Source: Candidatus Forterrea sp. (GTDB lineage Archaea > Iainarchaeota > Iainarchaeia > Iainarchaeales > JAAZKV01). Taken from it: 17,281 nucleotides of DNA. The stretch is taken from contig DYDN01000008.1 of the NCBI GenBank assembly GCA_020717885.1, positions 1 through 17,281 of the forward strand. Direction: 5' to 3'. Below, piece by piece: positions 1 through 7,216 of the stretch (its first letter is position 1; the number at the start of each line of letters is the position of its first letter). A program made the position numbers and the translations under genes. The notes beneath the pieces are model-generated. The model did no database searches. It was given only the letters and a program-made list of their open reading frames with translations, and was not told the origin of the DNA.

Positions 1-1
1 T

Positions 2-82
2 GTGACAATCAAAGCACTAGCATACAATATTGAACACATCGGACGAATCATAAAAATTTGGCTTTACCTAGAAATCCAATAG
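2..82 (+). CDS. C-terminal end of an unidentified gene (partial)
   Basis: An open frame enters from the left edge and ends at the TAG at 80-82, giving about 26 residues that include ALAYNIEHIGRII. The other two forward frames hit stop codons within this stretch. The tail looks like an amphipathic helix and vaguely recalls the end of PhoU-like helical proteins, but it is far too short to name. The pilin gene begins 60 bases later on the same strand, so the two may be co-transcribed. A 9-bp hairpin overlaps the stop codon. Confidence 0.4.
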   Translation: MTIKALAYNIEHIGRIIKIWLYLEIQ

Positions 83-90
83 GATTTCTA
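69..90. repeat. Short perfect hairpin (9-bp stem, 4-base loop)
   Basis: Bases 69-77 (TAGAAATCC) are the exact reverse complement of 82-90, with AATA as loop. The hairpin overlaps the TAG stop of the partial upstream gene. It is followed by a C/A-rich stretch instead of a T-run, so it does not look like a usual archaeal terminator. It could affect RNA stability between the upstream gene and the pilin cluster, or be chance. Confidence 0.35.
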
Positions 91-142
91 CACCGCCACA
101 CCTAACAGAAAAATTAAAACCTCGTAAATGCATTACTTTTGC

Positions 143-565
143 ATGCAAAAAGCCCAAATAAGCCTTGATTTACTTTTAGCCCTTCTCACAGCAATAGTAC
201 TTGTGACTTCTTTTGGATATGTAATAACTAATGAAAAACGGGCACAGGATGAACTCCTTGTGAAACAGCAGCTCGTTTCAATTGTTGAGAATACTGCAAA
301 CCTGCTCACAACAGCTCAGGCAATCTCAGACATGAACTTTTCCATGCAATACAAAATGCAAAAAATAAATTATCTTGATGAAAACAAAACTAACAAAAAT
401 GCGTATCCAACCATGAGCATCCTTGACCAAAACAAATTAAACGGAAGAATAACTGTCGCTGGAAAAGTGTTTGATTATAATAGTTATTTTGGCTACTCAA
501 AAAGAATTGTAATTGATGTCACTAATGTGAGCACTACTGGAATAATGGTGGTTCGAAATGAATAA
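143..565 (+). CDS. Type IV pilin-like protein with class III signal peptide
   Basis: The protein is about 140 residues from the chosen ATG at 143. An ATG 15 bases earlier would add only MHYFC in front of the signal sequence. The N-terminus MQKAQISLDLLLALL has a short basic head, then Q-x-S-x-D and a hydrophobic helix of about 20 residues. This is the archaeal prepilin pattern, in which a FlaK/PibD-type peptidase would cut before the Gln and the helix would form the filament core. The rest is polar and Asn/Thr-rich with no recognisable domain. It is the first of four such genes in a row, and its stop overlaps the next start by 8 bases. The role as a surface filament or pseudopilin subunit is inferred from the signal peptide and the clustering. 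The exact function is unknown. Confidence 0.75.
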   Translation: MQKAQISLDLLLALLTAIVLVTSFGYVITNEKRAQDELLVKQQLVSIVENTANLLTTAQAISDMNFSMQYKMQKINYLDENKTNKNAYPTMSILDQNKLNGRITVAGKVFDYNSYFGYSKRIVIDVTNVSTTGIMVVRNE

Positions 566-1091
566 GGGGCAAATGTTTTCTATTGATTTCTTAATTGCAA
601 CTGTTATTGTGATAATGGCATTTGGGCTCCTCACCGCGGCCGCAGAAATTAATTTTTACAACAAAAAACAAACACAATTATACGAGGTAATGAAACAAAA
701 AACACAAAGCGCTGCAATCGCACTTGTAAATTCCCCAGACTATGACTGTAACATCAGGGAACTTGAACTTGCGTACTCAATAGATTTAAACAAAGCATCA
801 AAAATAAGCGAGAGCGATTTTAAAAACCGCCTCGGATTAAAAGATTACAACGCGAATATTAGTTTTCGTGATCTTGCAAATGGTGGAACTTTGCTCAGTC
901 AAAAAATTATAAATGACAGCATTACTGATTCAAATAATGTTGTTTCAATTGATCTTAACATAGCCGGATGCGTTACATTTCCTCGCCCAACATACTCTGA
1001 TCTTAATAATTGCATAAGAACCACGCAAGGAAATTTCTGCTCAAGCTCCACTCTAAAAATTTACACAATGACTGTGAAGGTGGCTAAATGA
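558..1091 (+). CDS. Type IV pilin-like protein with class III-like signal peptide
   Basis: This is a 177-residue protein beginning MNKGQMFSIDFLIATVIVIM. The KGQ head followed by Ser, Asp and a hydrophobic helix is a class III prepilin signal, although one extra residue lies between the Gln and the Ser-x-Asp compared with the first gene. The mature part carries several cysteines (YDC, AGC, NNC, NFC), which could form disulfides outside the cell. The start ATGAATAA overlaps the previous stop and the end overlaps the next start as ATGA, so the genes are probably translationally coupled. It is probably a secreted filament or pseudopilin component. No further family assignment is possible from sequence alone. 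Confidence 0.72.
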   Translation: MNKGQMFSIDFLIATVIVIMAFGLLTAAAEINFYNKKQTQLYEVMKQKTQSAAIALVNSPDYDCNIRELELAYSIDLNKASKISESDFKNRLGLKDYNANISFRDLANGGTLLSQKIINDSITDSNNVVSIDLNIAGCVTFPRPTYSDLNNCIRTTQGNFCSSSTLKIYTMTVKVAK

Positions 1092-1363
1092 AAGGATTTA
1101 TTTTCTCAATAGAGGCAATTGCAACACTTATGATAGTACTCACAATTCTTAGCACGCTTTACTTCTCAACAGGAAATTATATACAAAAAACAAATGCCCT
1201 GCAAATACAAGCACAAAGTCAAGAAGCCGCAGCATTATACTTTAACCTCCCAGGACAAGTTGTGACTTCAGACACCCAGCAGCAATACTGCTCAAAAATT
1301 ACAATATATGTTCCAGCAACAAAGGTTTTTAGTGACAAAATAATCTGCAGGTGGATTAAATGA
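1088..1363 (+). CDS. Small pilin-like protein with class III-like signal peptide
   Basis: This is a 91-residue protein starting MKGFIFSIEAIATLMIVLTI. A Lys-Gly head, Ser-x-Glu and a hydrophobic helix give a prepilin-type N-terminus, with Phe in place of Gln after the Gly. The mature part is short and has two cysteines (QYC and IIC). The start overlaps the preceding stop in ATGA and its own stop overlaps the next start in ATGA, placing it firmly inside the four-gene operon. The small size suggests a minor subunit, but that is inference. Confidence 0.68.
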   Translation: MKGFIFSIEAIATLMIVLTILSTLYFSTGNYIQKTNALQIQAQSQEAAALYFNLPGQVVTSDTQQQYCSKITIYVPATKVFSDKIICRWIK

Positions 1364-1776
1364 ACCCTAAGGGATTTCTTGGAATAGTACTAGTGCTCGG
1401 AATGGTTGTTTGTGCAGCAATACTACTTAGCGCTAATTATGAAGTAAAAAGTAGTTATTCGTTTAAGGAAATACTTCCACAAATAAAGACGTATACAAGC
1501 ACATACGAGACAACACTTAACATAATTGCACACGATTATAACTTACGCTCAAGCGAATTATTGCCGCTCGGGTGGGTTGACGATAATGCCTCAGCCCTCC
1601 TAGCAAGAAAGGACCTTACTTATCTTAACTGTACAAAACAAACCCCATACTATCCACAAAAGGCCACTGATTTGAACTATGTAAAAATGGATTTTAACTG
1701 TAGTGCAACCATAATCAAAGGAGAAGAGACCCTCTCAATAGGAATACTAAAAACCATGACTATACGAAAAAATTGA
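1360..1776 (+). CDS. Pilin-operon membrane-anchored protein with degenerate signal
   Basis: This 138-residue protein begins MNPKGFLGIVLVLGMVV, with a Lys-Gly head and a hydrophobic helix but no Ser/Glu at the places seen in its three upstream neighbours. It may be a diverged minor pilin or simply a protein anchored by one N-terminal helix. The outer part has two cysteines (LNC and FNC) and an NxS/NxT-rich stretch. It overlaps the previous gene by ATGA and is the last member of the cluster. The rli1 promoter lies just after it. Confidence 0.62.
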   Translation: MNPKGFLGIVLVLGMVVCAAILLSANYEVKSSYSFKEILPQIKTYTSTYETTLNIIAHDYNLRSSELLPLGWVDDNASALLARKDLTYLNCTKQTPYYPQKATDLNYVKMDFNCSATIIKGEETLSIGILKTMTIRKN

Positions 1777-1793
1777 AAACTAGCAAGCACAGC

Positions 1794-1800
1794 TTTAAAT
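1794..1800 (+). promoter_or_regulatory. TATA box of rli1
   Basis: TTTAAAT is centred about 27 bases before the ATG at 1824. That spacing puts the transcription start at or next to the start codon, so rli1 is probably leaderless and separate from the pilin operon upstream. Confidence 0.5.
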
Positions 1801-1823
1801 TGATTTGCAAAACGAGAATTAAT

Positions 1824-3575
1824 ATGAACTCAAGAAAAAGAATAGCGGTTATTGATTATGATAACTGCAACTATGACCACTGCGGAAATTATTTGTGCGA
1901 AAAAGTCTGCCCAGTTAATCGAACAGGAAAAAAATGCATTGTACATGAACCTTTGCAAAAACCAGTAATTGCAGAGGATATTTGCATCGGATGCGAAATA
2001 TGCCAAAACCGGTGCCCCTTCAAAGCAATAAGTATAGTAAATATTGCATTTAATTTAACTAATCCAATACACTCCTTTGGAAAAAATATGTTTCGCCTCC
2101 ACGGGCTCTCTGTACCAAAAGAAAAAAAAGTACTTGGGATAGTGGGAAGAAACGGAATAGGAAAAACAACAATCGTAAAAATACTTTCAGGAGCAATTGT
2201 CCCAAATTTTGGCGAAAAGAACTCTGATGAAAAAAAAGTAATTGAATATTATAAAGGAAAAGAAGCACAGGATTTCTTTAAACGATTATATGCAAAAGCG
2301 ATAAAAGTTGCGGTAAAACCGCAGAACATTGAATCAATGAAGGCTACTTGGACAGTACGGGAACTACTCTCAAAAGTTGATGATGATAAGAGATTAATGG
2401 AAGTAGCAAAGGAACTAAAAATTGTGGGACTACTTGAGCGAAAAGCCGCGGAACTCTCTGGGGGGGAATTTCAAAAAGTTGCAATTGCCGCAACCGGACT
2501 AAAAAACGCGGAACTATATTTCTTTGATGAGCCAAGCTCCTTTCTTGATATTAAAGAAAGACTTCGCGCTGCGCGCTTTATTCACTCACTCACAGAAAAA
2601 GCTGCAGTGCTTGTTGTTGAACATGATTTAGTACTCCTTGATTATTTGAGTGATTATGTAACGCTTATGTACGGAAAACCGCGCGTGTACGGATTTGTTT
2701 CCCAAGTGAAAACGAATAGAGAAGGAATAAACACTTACCTTGAAGGATACTCAAAAGAAGAAAACTATCGATTCAGGGATTATGAAATAGATTTCTTTTC
2801 AAAACAGAGAAAGGACAAACGTGAAAGAAAAGAAATTGTTGCAGAGTGGCCAACACTAAAAGCAAAACTTGGGGCATTTGAGCTGTTGGCACGCGAGAAT
2901 CGCATAAAGAAAAATGAAATCGTGGGCGTAGTGGGCCCAAATGGAATAGGAAAAACGACTTTTATGAAAATACTCGCCGGAGAAATAAAACCTATTGAAG
3001 GCGAAATTGAAAAAGGGGTAAAAATTTCATACAAACCGCAGTACATTGCGTACACCGGAGAAAAAACTGTTACCGAACTCTTTGAAAGCGGAATAATTCC
3101 CGAAATAAGACAAAGCATTCTTCGGCCACTTGAACTAGAGGAACTGCTTGAGAAAAAAGCGAAGAACTTATCGGGCGGAGAGCTTCAGAGAGTATCAATC
3201 GCACTTTGCCTAAGCAAAAAAGCTGATCTTTACTTGCTTGATGAACCCAGCGCATATTTGGATGTAGAGCAAAGACTCGCGGTTGGAAAAGCAATAAAGA
3301 ATCACATTGATATCACTGACTGCTCCGCACTAGTAATTGACCACGATCTTGCGTTCATTGATTACTTAAGTGACAAAATAATGGTCTTCACTGGAGAGCC
3401 TGCAAAAGTTGGAAACGCAGAAGGCCCATTTGGGGTTGATGAAGGAATGAATTTGCTCCTTAAGAATTTAGATATTACTCTGCGCAGAGATAAAGATACA
3501 AAACGCCCCCGAATAAATAAGCATGATTCGGTACTTGATAGGGAACAAAAAGAAAGCGGGAATTACTACGCTTAA
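1824..3575 (+). CDS. Rli1/ABCE1 ribosome recycling ATPase
   Basis: Rli1 (ABCE1) is the soluble twin-ATPase that splits ribosomes into subunits after termination or rescue, working with aRF1 or Pelota. An N-terminal iron-sulfur domain has cysteines at about residues 14, 20, 25, 29 and 38, and then a C-x2-C-x3-C-x3-C series (53, 56, 60, 64). Two ABC domains follow. The first has GRNGIGKTT (about 108-116), LSGGEFQKVAIA and FFDEPSS. The second has GPNGIGKTT (about 370), LSGGELQRVSIA and LLDEPSAYLD. The length of 583 residues is normal. The ATG at 1824 was chosen because it gives the usual start MNSRKRIAVIDYD just before the first cysteine and has a well-placed TATA box. An in-frame TTG at 1773 would add 17 residues unlike the family. 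Confidence 0.96.
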   Translation: MNSRKRIAVIDYDNCNYDHCGNYLCEKVCPVNRTGKKCIVHEPLQKPVIAEDICIGCEICQNRCPFKAISIVNIAFNLTNPIHSFGKNMFRLHGLSVPKEKKVLGIVGRNGIGKTTIVKILSGAIVPNFGEKNSDEKKVIEYYKGKEAQDFFKRLYAKAIKVAVKPQNIESMKATWTVRELLSKVDDDKRLMEVAKELKIVGLLERKAAELSGGEFQKVAIAATGLKNAELYFFDEPSSFLDIKERLRAARFIHSLTEKAAVLVVEHDLVLLDYLSDYVTLMYGKPRVYGFVSQVKTNREGINTYLEGYSKEENYRFRDYEIDFFSKQRKDKRERKEIVAEWPTLKAKLGAFELLARENRIKKNEIVGVVGPNGIGKTTFMKILAGEIKPIEGEIEKGVKISYKPQYIAYTGEKTVTELFESGIIPEIRQSILRPLELEELLEKKAKNLSGGELQRVSIALCLSKKADLYLLDEPSAYLDVEQRLAVGKAIKNHIDITDCSALVIDHDLAFIDYLSDKIMVFTGEPAKVGNAEGPFGVDEGMNLLLKNLDITLRRDKDTKRPRINKHDSVLDREQKESGNYYA

Positions 3576-3585
3576 GATATACTTT

Positions 3586-4020
3586 TTAATCAAAAAATAC
3601 TTTCTTTGAAATAGGCGCAAGGATTCTCTTCAAAGGCCCGTTACTTTTCATAAATTTATATTCACAGTGATCCTTGCTCAAGCAGATTGTTCCTTTTAAT
3701 TTACAGGAAAAACTTACAAGTTCAACAACAGAAACCCTTCCTCTAAAATACTCTGAGAAGGTTAAACGTTTTATTTGTTTTAGAGAAACACATTCACAAT
3801 TTGTTTCCTCAAAAACTTCTCTCTTAATTGCCTGCTTTGCGCCCTCTCCAACCCGCGCCTTTCCGCCCGGAAACTGCCACTTCCCCACATAAATAGTATT
3901 ATTCCCGCTCCTCTTAAGGACAAGCACTCTTCCCCTAGAATCAGAGACAACAGCCTCAACTATTCTAACAAACCGCTTTGCTTTCGGCTTAGCTTTTTTC
4001 GACCTTTTTGCGCGCAACAT
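3586..4020 (-). CDS. Nudix hydrolase
   Basis: This 144-residue protein carries a Nudix box from about residue 53: G-x5-E-x7-R-E-V-x-E-E, visible as GGKARVGEG followed by KREVFEET. The usual Gly near the end of the box is Asn here. The acidic residues of REVFEE bind metal and support hydrolysis of a nucleoside diphosphate linked to another group. The segment KWQFPGGK before the box is typical of MutT/ADP-ribose-type members, but the substrate cannot be read from the sequence. The N-terminus has a very basic stretch (MLRAKRSKKAKPKAKR), suggesting nucleic-acid contact. The gene is convergent with rli1 and divergent from pelA, sharing one TATA element with the latter. Confidence 0.88.
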   Translation of the reverse strand: MLRAKRSKKAKPKAKRFVRIVEAVVSDSRGRVLVLKRSGNNTIYVGKWQFPGGKARVGEGAKQAIKREVFEETNCECVSLKQIKRLTFSEYFRGRVSVVELVSFSCKLKGTICLSKDHCEYKFMKSNGPLKRILAPISKKVFFD

Positions 4021-4046
4021 AGGGACAGAATTTATAATAAATCCAG

Positions 4047-4052
4047 TTTAAA
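4047..4052. promoter_or_regulatory. Shared palindromic TATA box between Nudix gene and pelA
   Basis: TTTAAA is the only strong TATA-like site close to the centre of the 56-base gap. Its centre (4049.5) is about 27 bases before the pelA ATG (4077) and about 29 bases before the Nudix ATG (4020). Both transcripts would be close to leaderless. A second AT-rich run (TTTATAATAAA at 4031-4041) is too near the Nudix start to serve it at the usual distance. Confidence 0.45.
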
Positions 4053-4076
4053 ACTATTTCCGGGCAGCAAAACTAT

Positions 4077-5111
4077 ATGAAAATCCTTAAAATTGATAGA
4101 AAGGAAAACATCATTTCCTGCGTTCCTGAGAACCTTGATGATCTTTGGCACCTTGAAAAAATACTTGCAAAAAGCGACATCGTCTACGGATCCTCGGATA
4201 GAAAAATAAAGCCAAGCAAAGAAGGGGAGAAAGCAATACGAATTAAGATATTTGTTGAACTTGAGGTAACTGATGTACACTTTCAAGAGTACAGCGAGAA
4301 CTTACGCATAAACGGAGTAATCCTTTCAGGAAAACCTGAGGAATACATTGAGCTCAAAAGCCACCACAGCCTTGAGATACCGCTTGGGGAGAGAATAAAG
4401 ATAAGAAAAACTGAGTTAAAGCAGTGGCAGATTGACAGACTGAAAAGAGCTGAGGCCACAGCAGCAACATCAAAATTACTTGTTGTGCTTCTTGATGATG
4501 AAGCGGCAGAACTTGCGTTTGTGAATAATTACTCCATCAGCAGAAAAGCGATTGTGAAGGAAAAAAGACGGGGAAAAAGATTTACACGGGAAAAAAGCGA
4601 GTACTTTGATGAAGTATTTGACAAAATTAAATCACTTGAACCAAAAAAAATACTCCTCGCGGGCCCAGGATTTGTAAAAGAGAATTTGAAGAAATTTATT
4701 GATGATAAAAAAACAAAAGGGTTTCCTTCCGTGCTAATTGAATCAACTAACTCGACAGGAGAAACCGGATTTAAGGAACTACTAAGCCAAGGAAAACTTG
4801 AGGCGATTGAAAAACAATTACAAATGAGCAAAGAATCAAAAATAATTGAGGACTTTTTGGCGGTACTCGCAAAAGGAAAAGCGGAGTACGGAAAAGAAGA
4901 AGTAAAAAGGGCGATTACGCTTGGGGCAGTTGAAAGAGTAATAATCTCCGAGACACTTTTAATGCAAAACCGAAAAGAAGCGGAAAGTATACTTGACCTT
5001 GCAGAACAATATAAGTGTGAAGTCGAAATAATTTCCGCCCGCAACCCGCAGGAAAAAAATATTCAGGGCTTTGGCGGGGCTGTTGCGACACTAAGATACA
5101 AGTTGGAGTAA
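4077..5111 (+). CDS. pelA: Pelota (Dom34) mRNA surveillance protein
   Basis: Pelota recognises ribosomes stalled with an empty A site and, with Rli1/ABCE1, drives subunit splitting. The 344-residue length and the N-terminus (MKILKIDRKENIISCVPEN, then LDDLWHLEKIL) are characteristic. An Sm-like N-terminal domain (about 1-130) is followed by a central eRF1-like domain and a C-terminal L7Ae-like domain ending GGAVATLRYKLE. As expected for Pelota and unlike aRF1, there is no GGQ peptide-release motif. The partner rli1 lies 500 bases upstream on the same strand, separated only by the reversed Nudix gene. The start has a TATA box at about -27 and no Shine-Dalgarno, consistent with leaderless translation. 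Confidence 0.95.
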   Translation: MKILKIDRKENIISCVPENLDDLWHLEKILAKSDIVYGSSDRKIKPSKEGEKAIRIKIFVELEVTDVHFQEYSENLRINGVILSGKPEEYIELKSHHSLEIPLGERIKIRKTELKQWQIDRLKRAEATAATSKLLVVLLDDEAAELAFVNNYSISRKAIVKEKRRGKRFTREKSEYFDEVFDKIKSLEPKKILLAGPGFVKENLKKFIDDKKTKGFPSVLIESTNSTGETGFKELLSQGKLEAIEKQLQMSKESKIIEDFLAVLAKGKAEYGKEEVKRAITLGAVERVIISETLLMQNRKEAESILDLAEQYKCEVEIISARNPQEKNIQGFGGAVATLRYKLE

Positions 5112-5132
5112 GCATTAACACTACACGAATAT

Positions 5133-5492
5133 TTACTCAACCCTTAACTCAAACCACTCAACTTTCTTATTCTTCGCGAGTTCCTTTACTTTCTTCTGGG
5201 ATTCGCTTAACTGAGACTTGTTGGTTTTAAATTCCACAAAAACAATTTTATCATCCTCAAAGCAAACACCATCCACGGGTTTTCCGATAAAACGAAAATT
5301 CTGCGAGTTGAACGGAAAATTCTTTGAAAAAGGAAGCCACTGCTCTGTGAGTTGGCCATACTTTACGCTCTGGGACTGCTTTGAAAAACGCAGAGAATCA
5401 TAATCGGCTTTCATGCTGAAGAAAAACTTGAGAATTATCACGAGGGTGATGACTAAGACAATAATTACCGCAATAAAAATTAACTCGAACAT
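5133..5492 (-). CDS. Membrane-anchored Holliday-junction-resolvase-related endonuclease domain
   Basis: From the ATG at 5492 the protein is 119 residues. A hydrophobic helix (MFELIFIAVIIVLVITL) is followed by a soluble domain with GQLTEQWLPF, FRFIGKPVDGVCF and IVFVEFKTNKSQLS. These motifs fit the Endonuc_Holl family (PF10107), whose fold is restriction-endonuclease-like. The spaced Glu, Asp (PVD) and E-x-K (VEFK) would be the catalytic set. Natural substrates of this family are not established to my knowledge. An upstream start at 5588 would add 32 unlikely residues and overlap elp3. A TTTAAA box (5526-5531) lies 36 bases before the chosen ATG. Confidence 0.8.
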   Translation of the reverse strand: MFELIFIAVIIVLVITLVIILKFFFSMKADYDSLRFSKQSQSVKYGQLTEQWLPFSKNFPFNSQNFRFIGKPVDGVCFEDDKIVFVEFKTNKSQLSESQKKVKELAKNKKVEWFELRVE

Positions 5493-5568
5493 GAAACCAC
5501 TTGACTTAGAAAGCACGGGGGAGAATTTAAACTTTAAGTAAGTGAATTGCTGGCTTAAGGCACGGGGG

Positions 5569-7155
5569 CTAAATGCGCTTAGAAACAAAAGTCCCTTCTT
5601 TTTTGTACTTAAAGTTCTTAATGTAATACTCTTTAACCCCTAAACCAGAAATTACAACCATTTTATTCGCACCAAACTTTTCTTTTGCAACCCTCTCCGC
5701 TTCCTGCATTAATTCTTTTCCAAGGCCCTTATGCTGCGGGCTCTCGTTATCATGTTTTCCTAACGCAAGAGATTTACCAAACACATGAAGCTCGCGAACG
5801 AGCGCTGTCTTGCTCGTAATTTCTTTTAAGAATGGTTCTGTAGGTTTTCGCAACCTCACAAACCCAAATAAAGCGTCCTTTGATTCTGCCGAAATAAATG
5901 CTTCCTCTCCGCCACTTGCATCATAAAACTCTTTTTGTATTTTTGCTTTAGAAACATCAACTTCTTTTTCGCGCGCAACAATCCCCGCCTCTCTGCATCG
6001 AATACAATTACACTTTTTCCCCATTTTGTGTAGCTCTTCCTCAACCATTTGACGCAAATTAGTTTTTTTTACTCCCGCGCTAATTACTGTACTAGGAATA
6101 TCACGATTCACCCTCATAACACGAACCCACTTGGGGACCTCGGACTTTATTTCTGCAAGTAGCTTTGCGGCTTCGGCTTCCCCCATCGGCTCAAAATCCC
6201 CACTCTTCCAATCATTGTAAAGTTCGCTGCCCTTAATCACAAGGCAGGGGTAAAATTTTACCATATCCGGTTTAAAGCGCGGGTCAGAGAAAATCATTTT
6301 AAAATTCTTTAAATCTTTTTTATAAGTACTCCCCGGAAGTCCAGGCATTAAGTGATAAAGCACTTTGAATGCAGAGTCTTTTAGGAGTTGAGTTGAATCA
6401 GTGACATCTTGAACACTATGCCCTCTGCAAACCTTTTTGTAAATCTCATCATCAGGATTCTGTACCCCAAGCTCAACCCTTGTTCCGCCAAGCGAAAGCA
6501 ATTGCCTAATTTCTTCTTTGCCGCACAAATCAGGGCGTGTTTCAAAAGTAATCCCGACACACCTGCGCTTTGAGTGCTCAGCAAGTAATTTTGCCGCTAA
6601 AAGAGATTTTGACTTTTTCTCATTAATCGCGTCAAGAGATTTTTTTACAATTAATTCCTGCTGTTTCTTTGGCATCGCGGTAAAAGAGCTTCCCTGAAAA
6701 ATTAATTCAATCTTCTTTGCGTGATTCCCCGTGATATCAAGCTGAGCAATTCTATTTGAAACAATTTTGTAAGGATTATGCCCCAATCTTTGGGCGCGAA
6801 GAGCGCTTGGTTCATGCCCTGTATATGATTTTGGCGCGGTTTTATCTTCCATTGCACTGGGGCAATAAATACACTCGCCCGGACAGGGAAATGGAGGAAG
6901 CATTACCGCAATAACCTGCACCCCTGAAATGCTTCTTGTGGGCTTAATTGAAAGAAGCTCCTTCATTTTTTTTGTGGGTTTTTTTGTTTGAGCAAGAATA
7001 AATGGGTGAGAAGGCATATGCGATAACCCCAGTTCTTTACTCCAAAAGAATTCGCGCTGATTCAACTCTTTTTGGGTTTTTACCTCTCCAGAAGAAATTT
7101 CCCCCAGAAGCTTTTTTGCAAACAAAAAATTCTTTTTAGGATGGGTTTTAATCAT
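5569..7155 (-). CDS. elp3: Elp3: tRNA U34 carboxymethylation radical SAM/acetyltransferase
   Basis: Elp3 places a carboxymethyl group on C5 of wobble uridine U34 in tRNA, using a radical SAM iron-sulfur cluster and acetyl-CoA. The 528-residue protein has the radical SAM cysteines at 91, 95 and 98 (CPGECIYC), then the ETRPDLC and GVQNPDDEIY segments of the barrel. It also has the conserved CNCIRCREAG cysteine motif and a C-terminal GNAT domain with QHKGLGKELMQEAE and GVKEYYIKNF. Archaea use Elp3 alone, without the rest of Elongator. A TATA-like AATTAAAAAAC (7178-7188) lies about 28 bases before the ATG. A tRNA with U34 (tRNA-Arg TCG) is encoded in this window, but whether it is a substrate is unknown. 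Confidence 0.95.
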   Translation of the reverse strand: MIKTHPKKNFLFAKKLLGEISSGEVKTQKELNQREFFWSKELGLSHMPSHPFILAQTKKPTKKMKELLSIKPTRSISGVQVIAVMLPPFPCPGECIYCPSAMEDKTAPKSYTGHEPSALRAQRLGHNPYKIVSNRIAQLDITGNHAKKIELIFQGSSFTAMPKKQQELIVKKSLDAINEKKSKSLLAAKLLAEHSKRRCVGITFETRPDLCGKEEIRQLLSLGGTRVELGVQNPDDEIYKKVCRGHSVQDVTDSTQLLKDSAFKVLYHLMPGLPGSTYKKDLKNFKMIFSDPRFKPDMVKFYPCLVIKGSELYNDWKSGDFEPMGEAEAAKLLAEIKSEVPKWVRVMRVNRDIPSTVISAGVKKTNLRQMVEEELHKMGKKCNCIRCREAGIVAREKEVDVSKAKIQKEFYDASGGEEAFISAESKDALFGFVRLRKPTEPFLKEITSKTALVRELHVFGKSLALGKHDNESPQHKGLGKELMQEAERVAKEKFGANKMVVISGLGVKEYYIKNFKYKKEGTFVSKRI

Positions 7156-7177
7156 AAAATAATATTCCTAGCACCCA

Positions 7178-7188
7178 AATTAAAAAAC
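7178..7188 (-). promoter_or_regulatory. TATA box of elp3
   Basis: The minus strand reads GTTTTTTAATT, centred about 28 bases before the elp3 ATG at 7155, so elp3 is probably transcribed leaderless and independently of the secreted-protein gene upstream. Confidence 0.4.
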
Positions 7189-7216
7189 TTGCAGTGAAGA
7201 GCACTAAAGAGATCAT

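Noticed and set aside
69..90. Hairpin at the left edge as a terminator
   Set aside because: No T-run follows and it overlaps the stop codon. It is listed only as a hairpin.
1773..1823. N-terminal extension of Rli1 from a TTG overlapping the last pilin gene
   Set aside because: The 17 extra residues are unlike the family, and a TATA box lies inside this stretch.
4529..5044. 171-codon minus-strand ORF inside pelA
   Set aside because: It is an antisense shadow of a well-supported gene, with low-complexity Ser/Phe composition.
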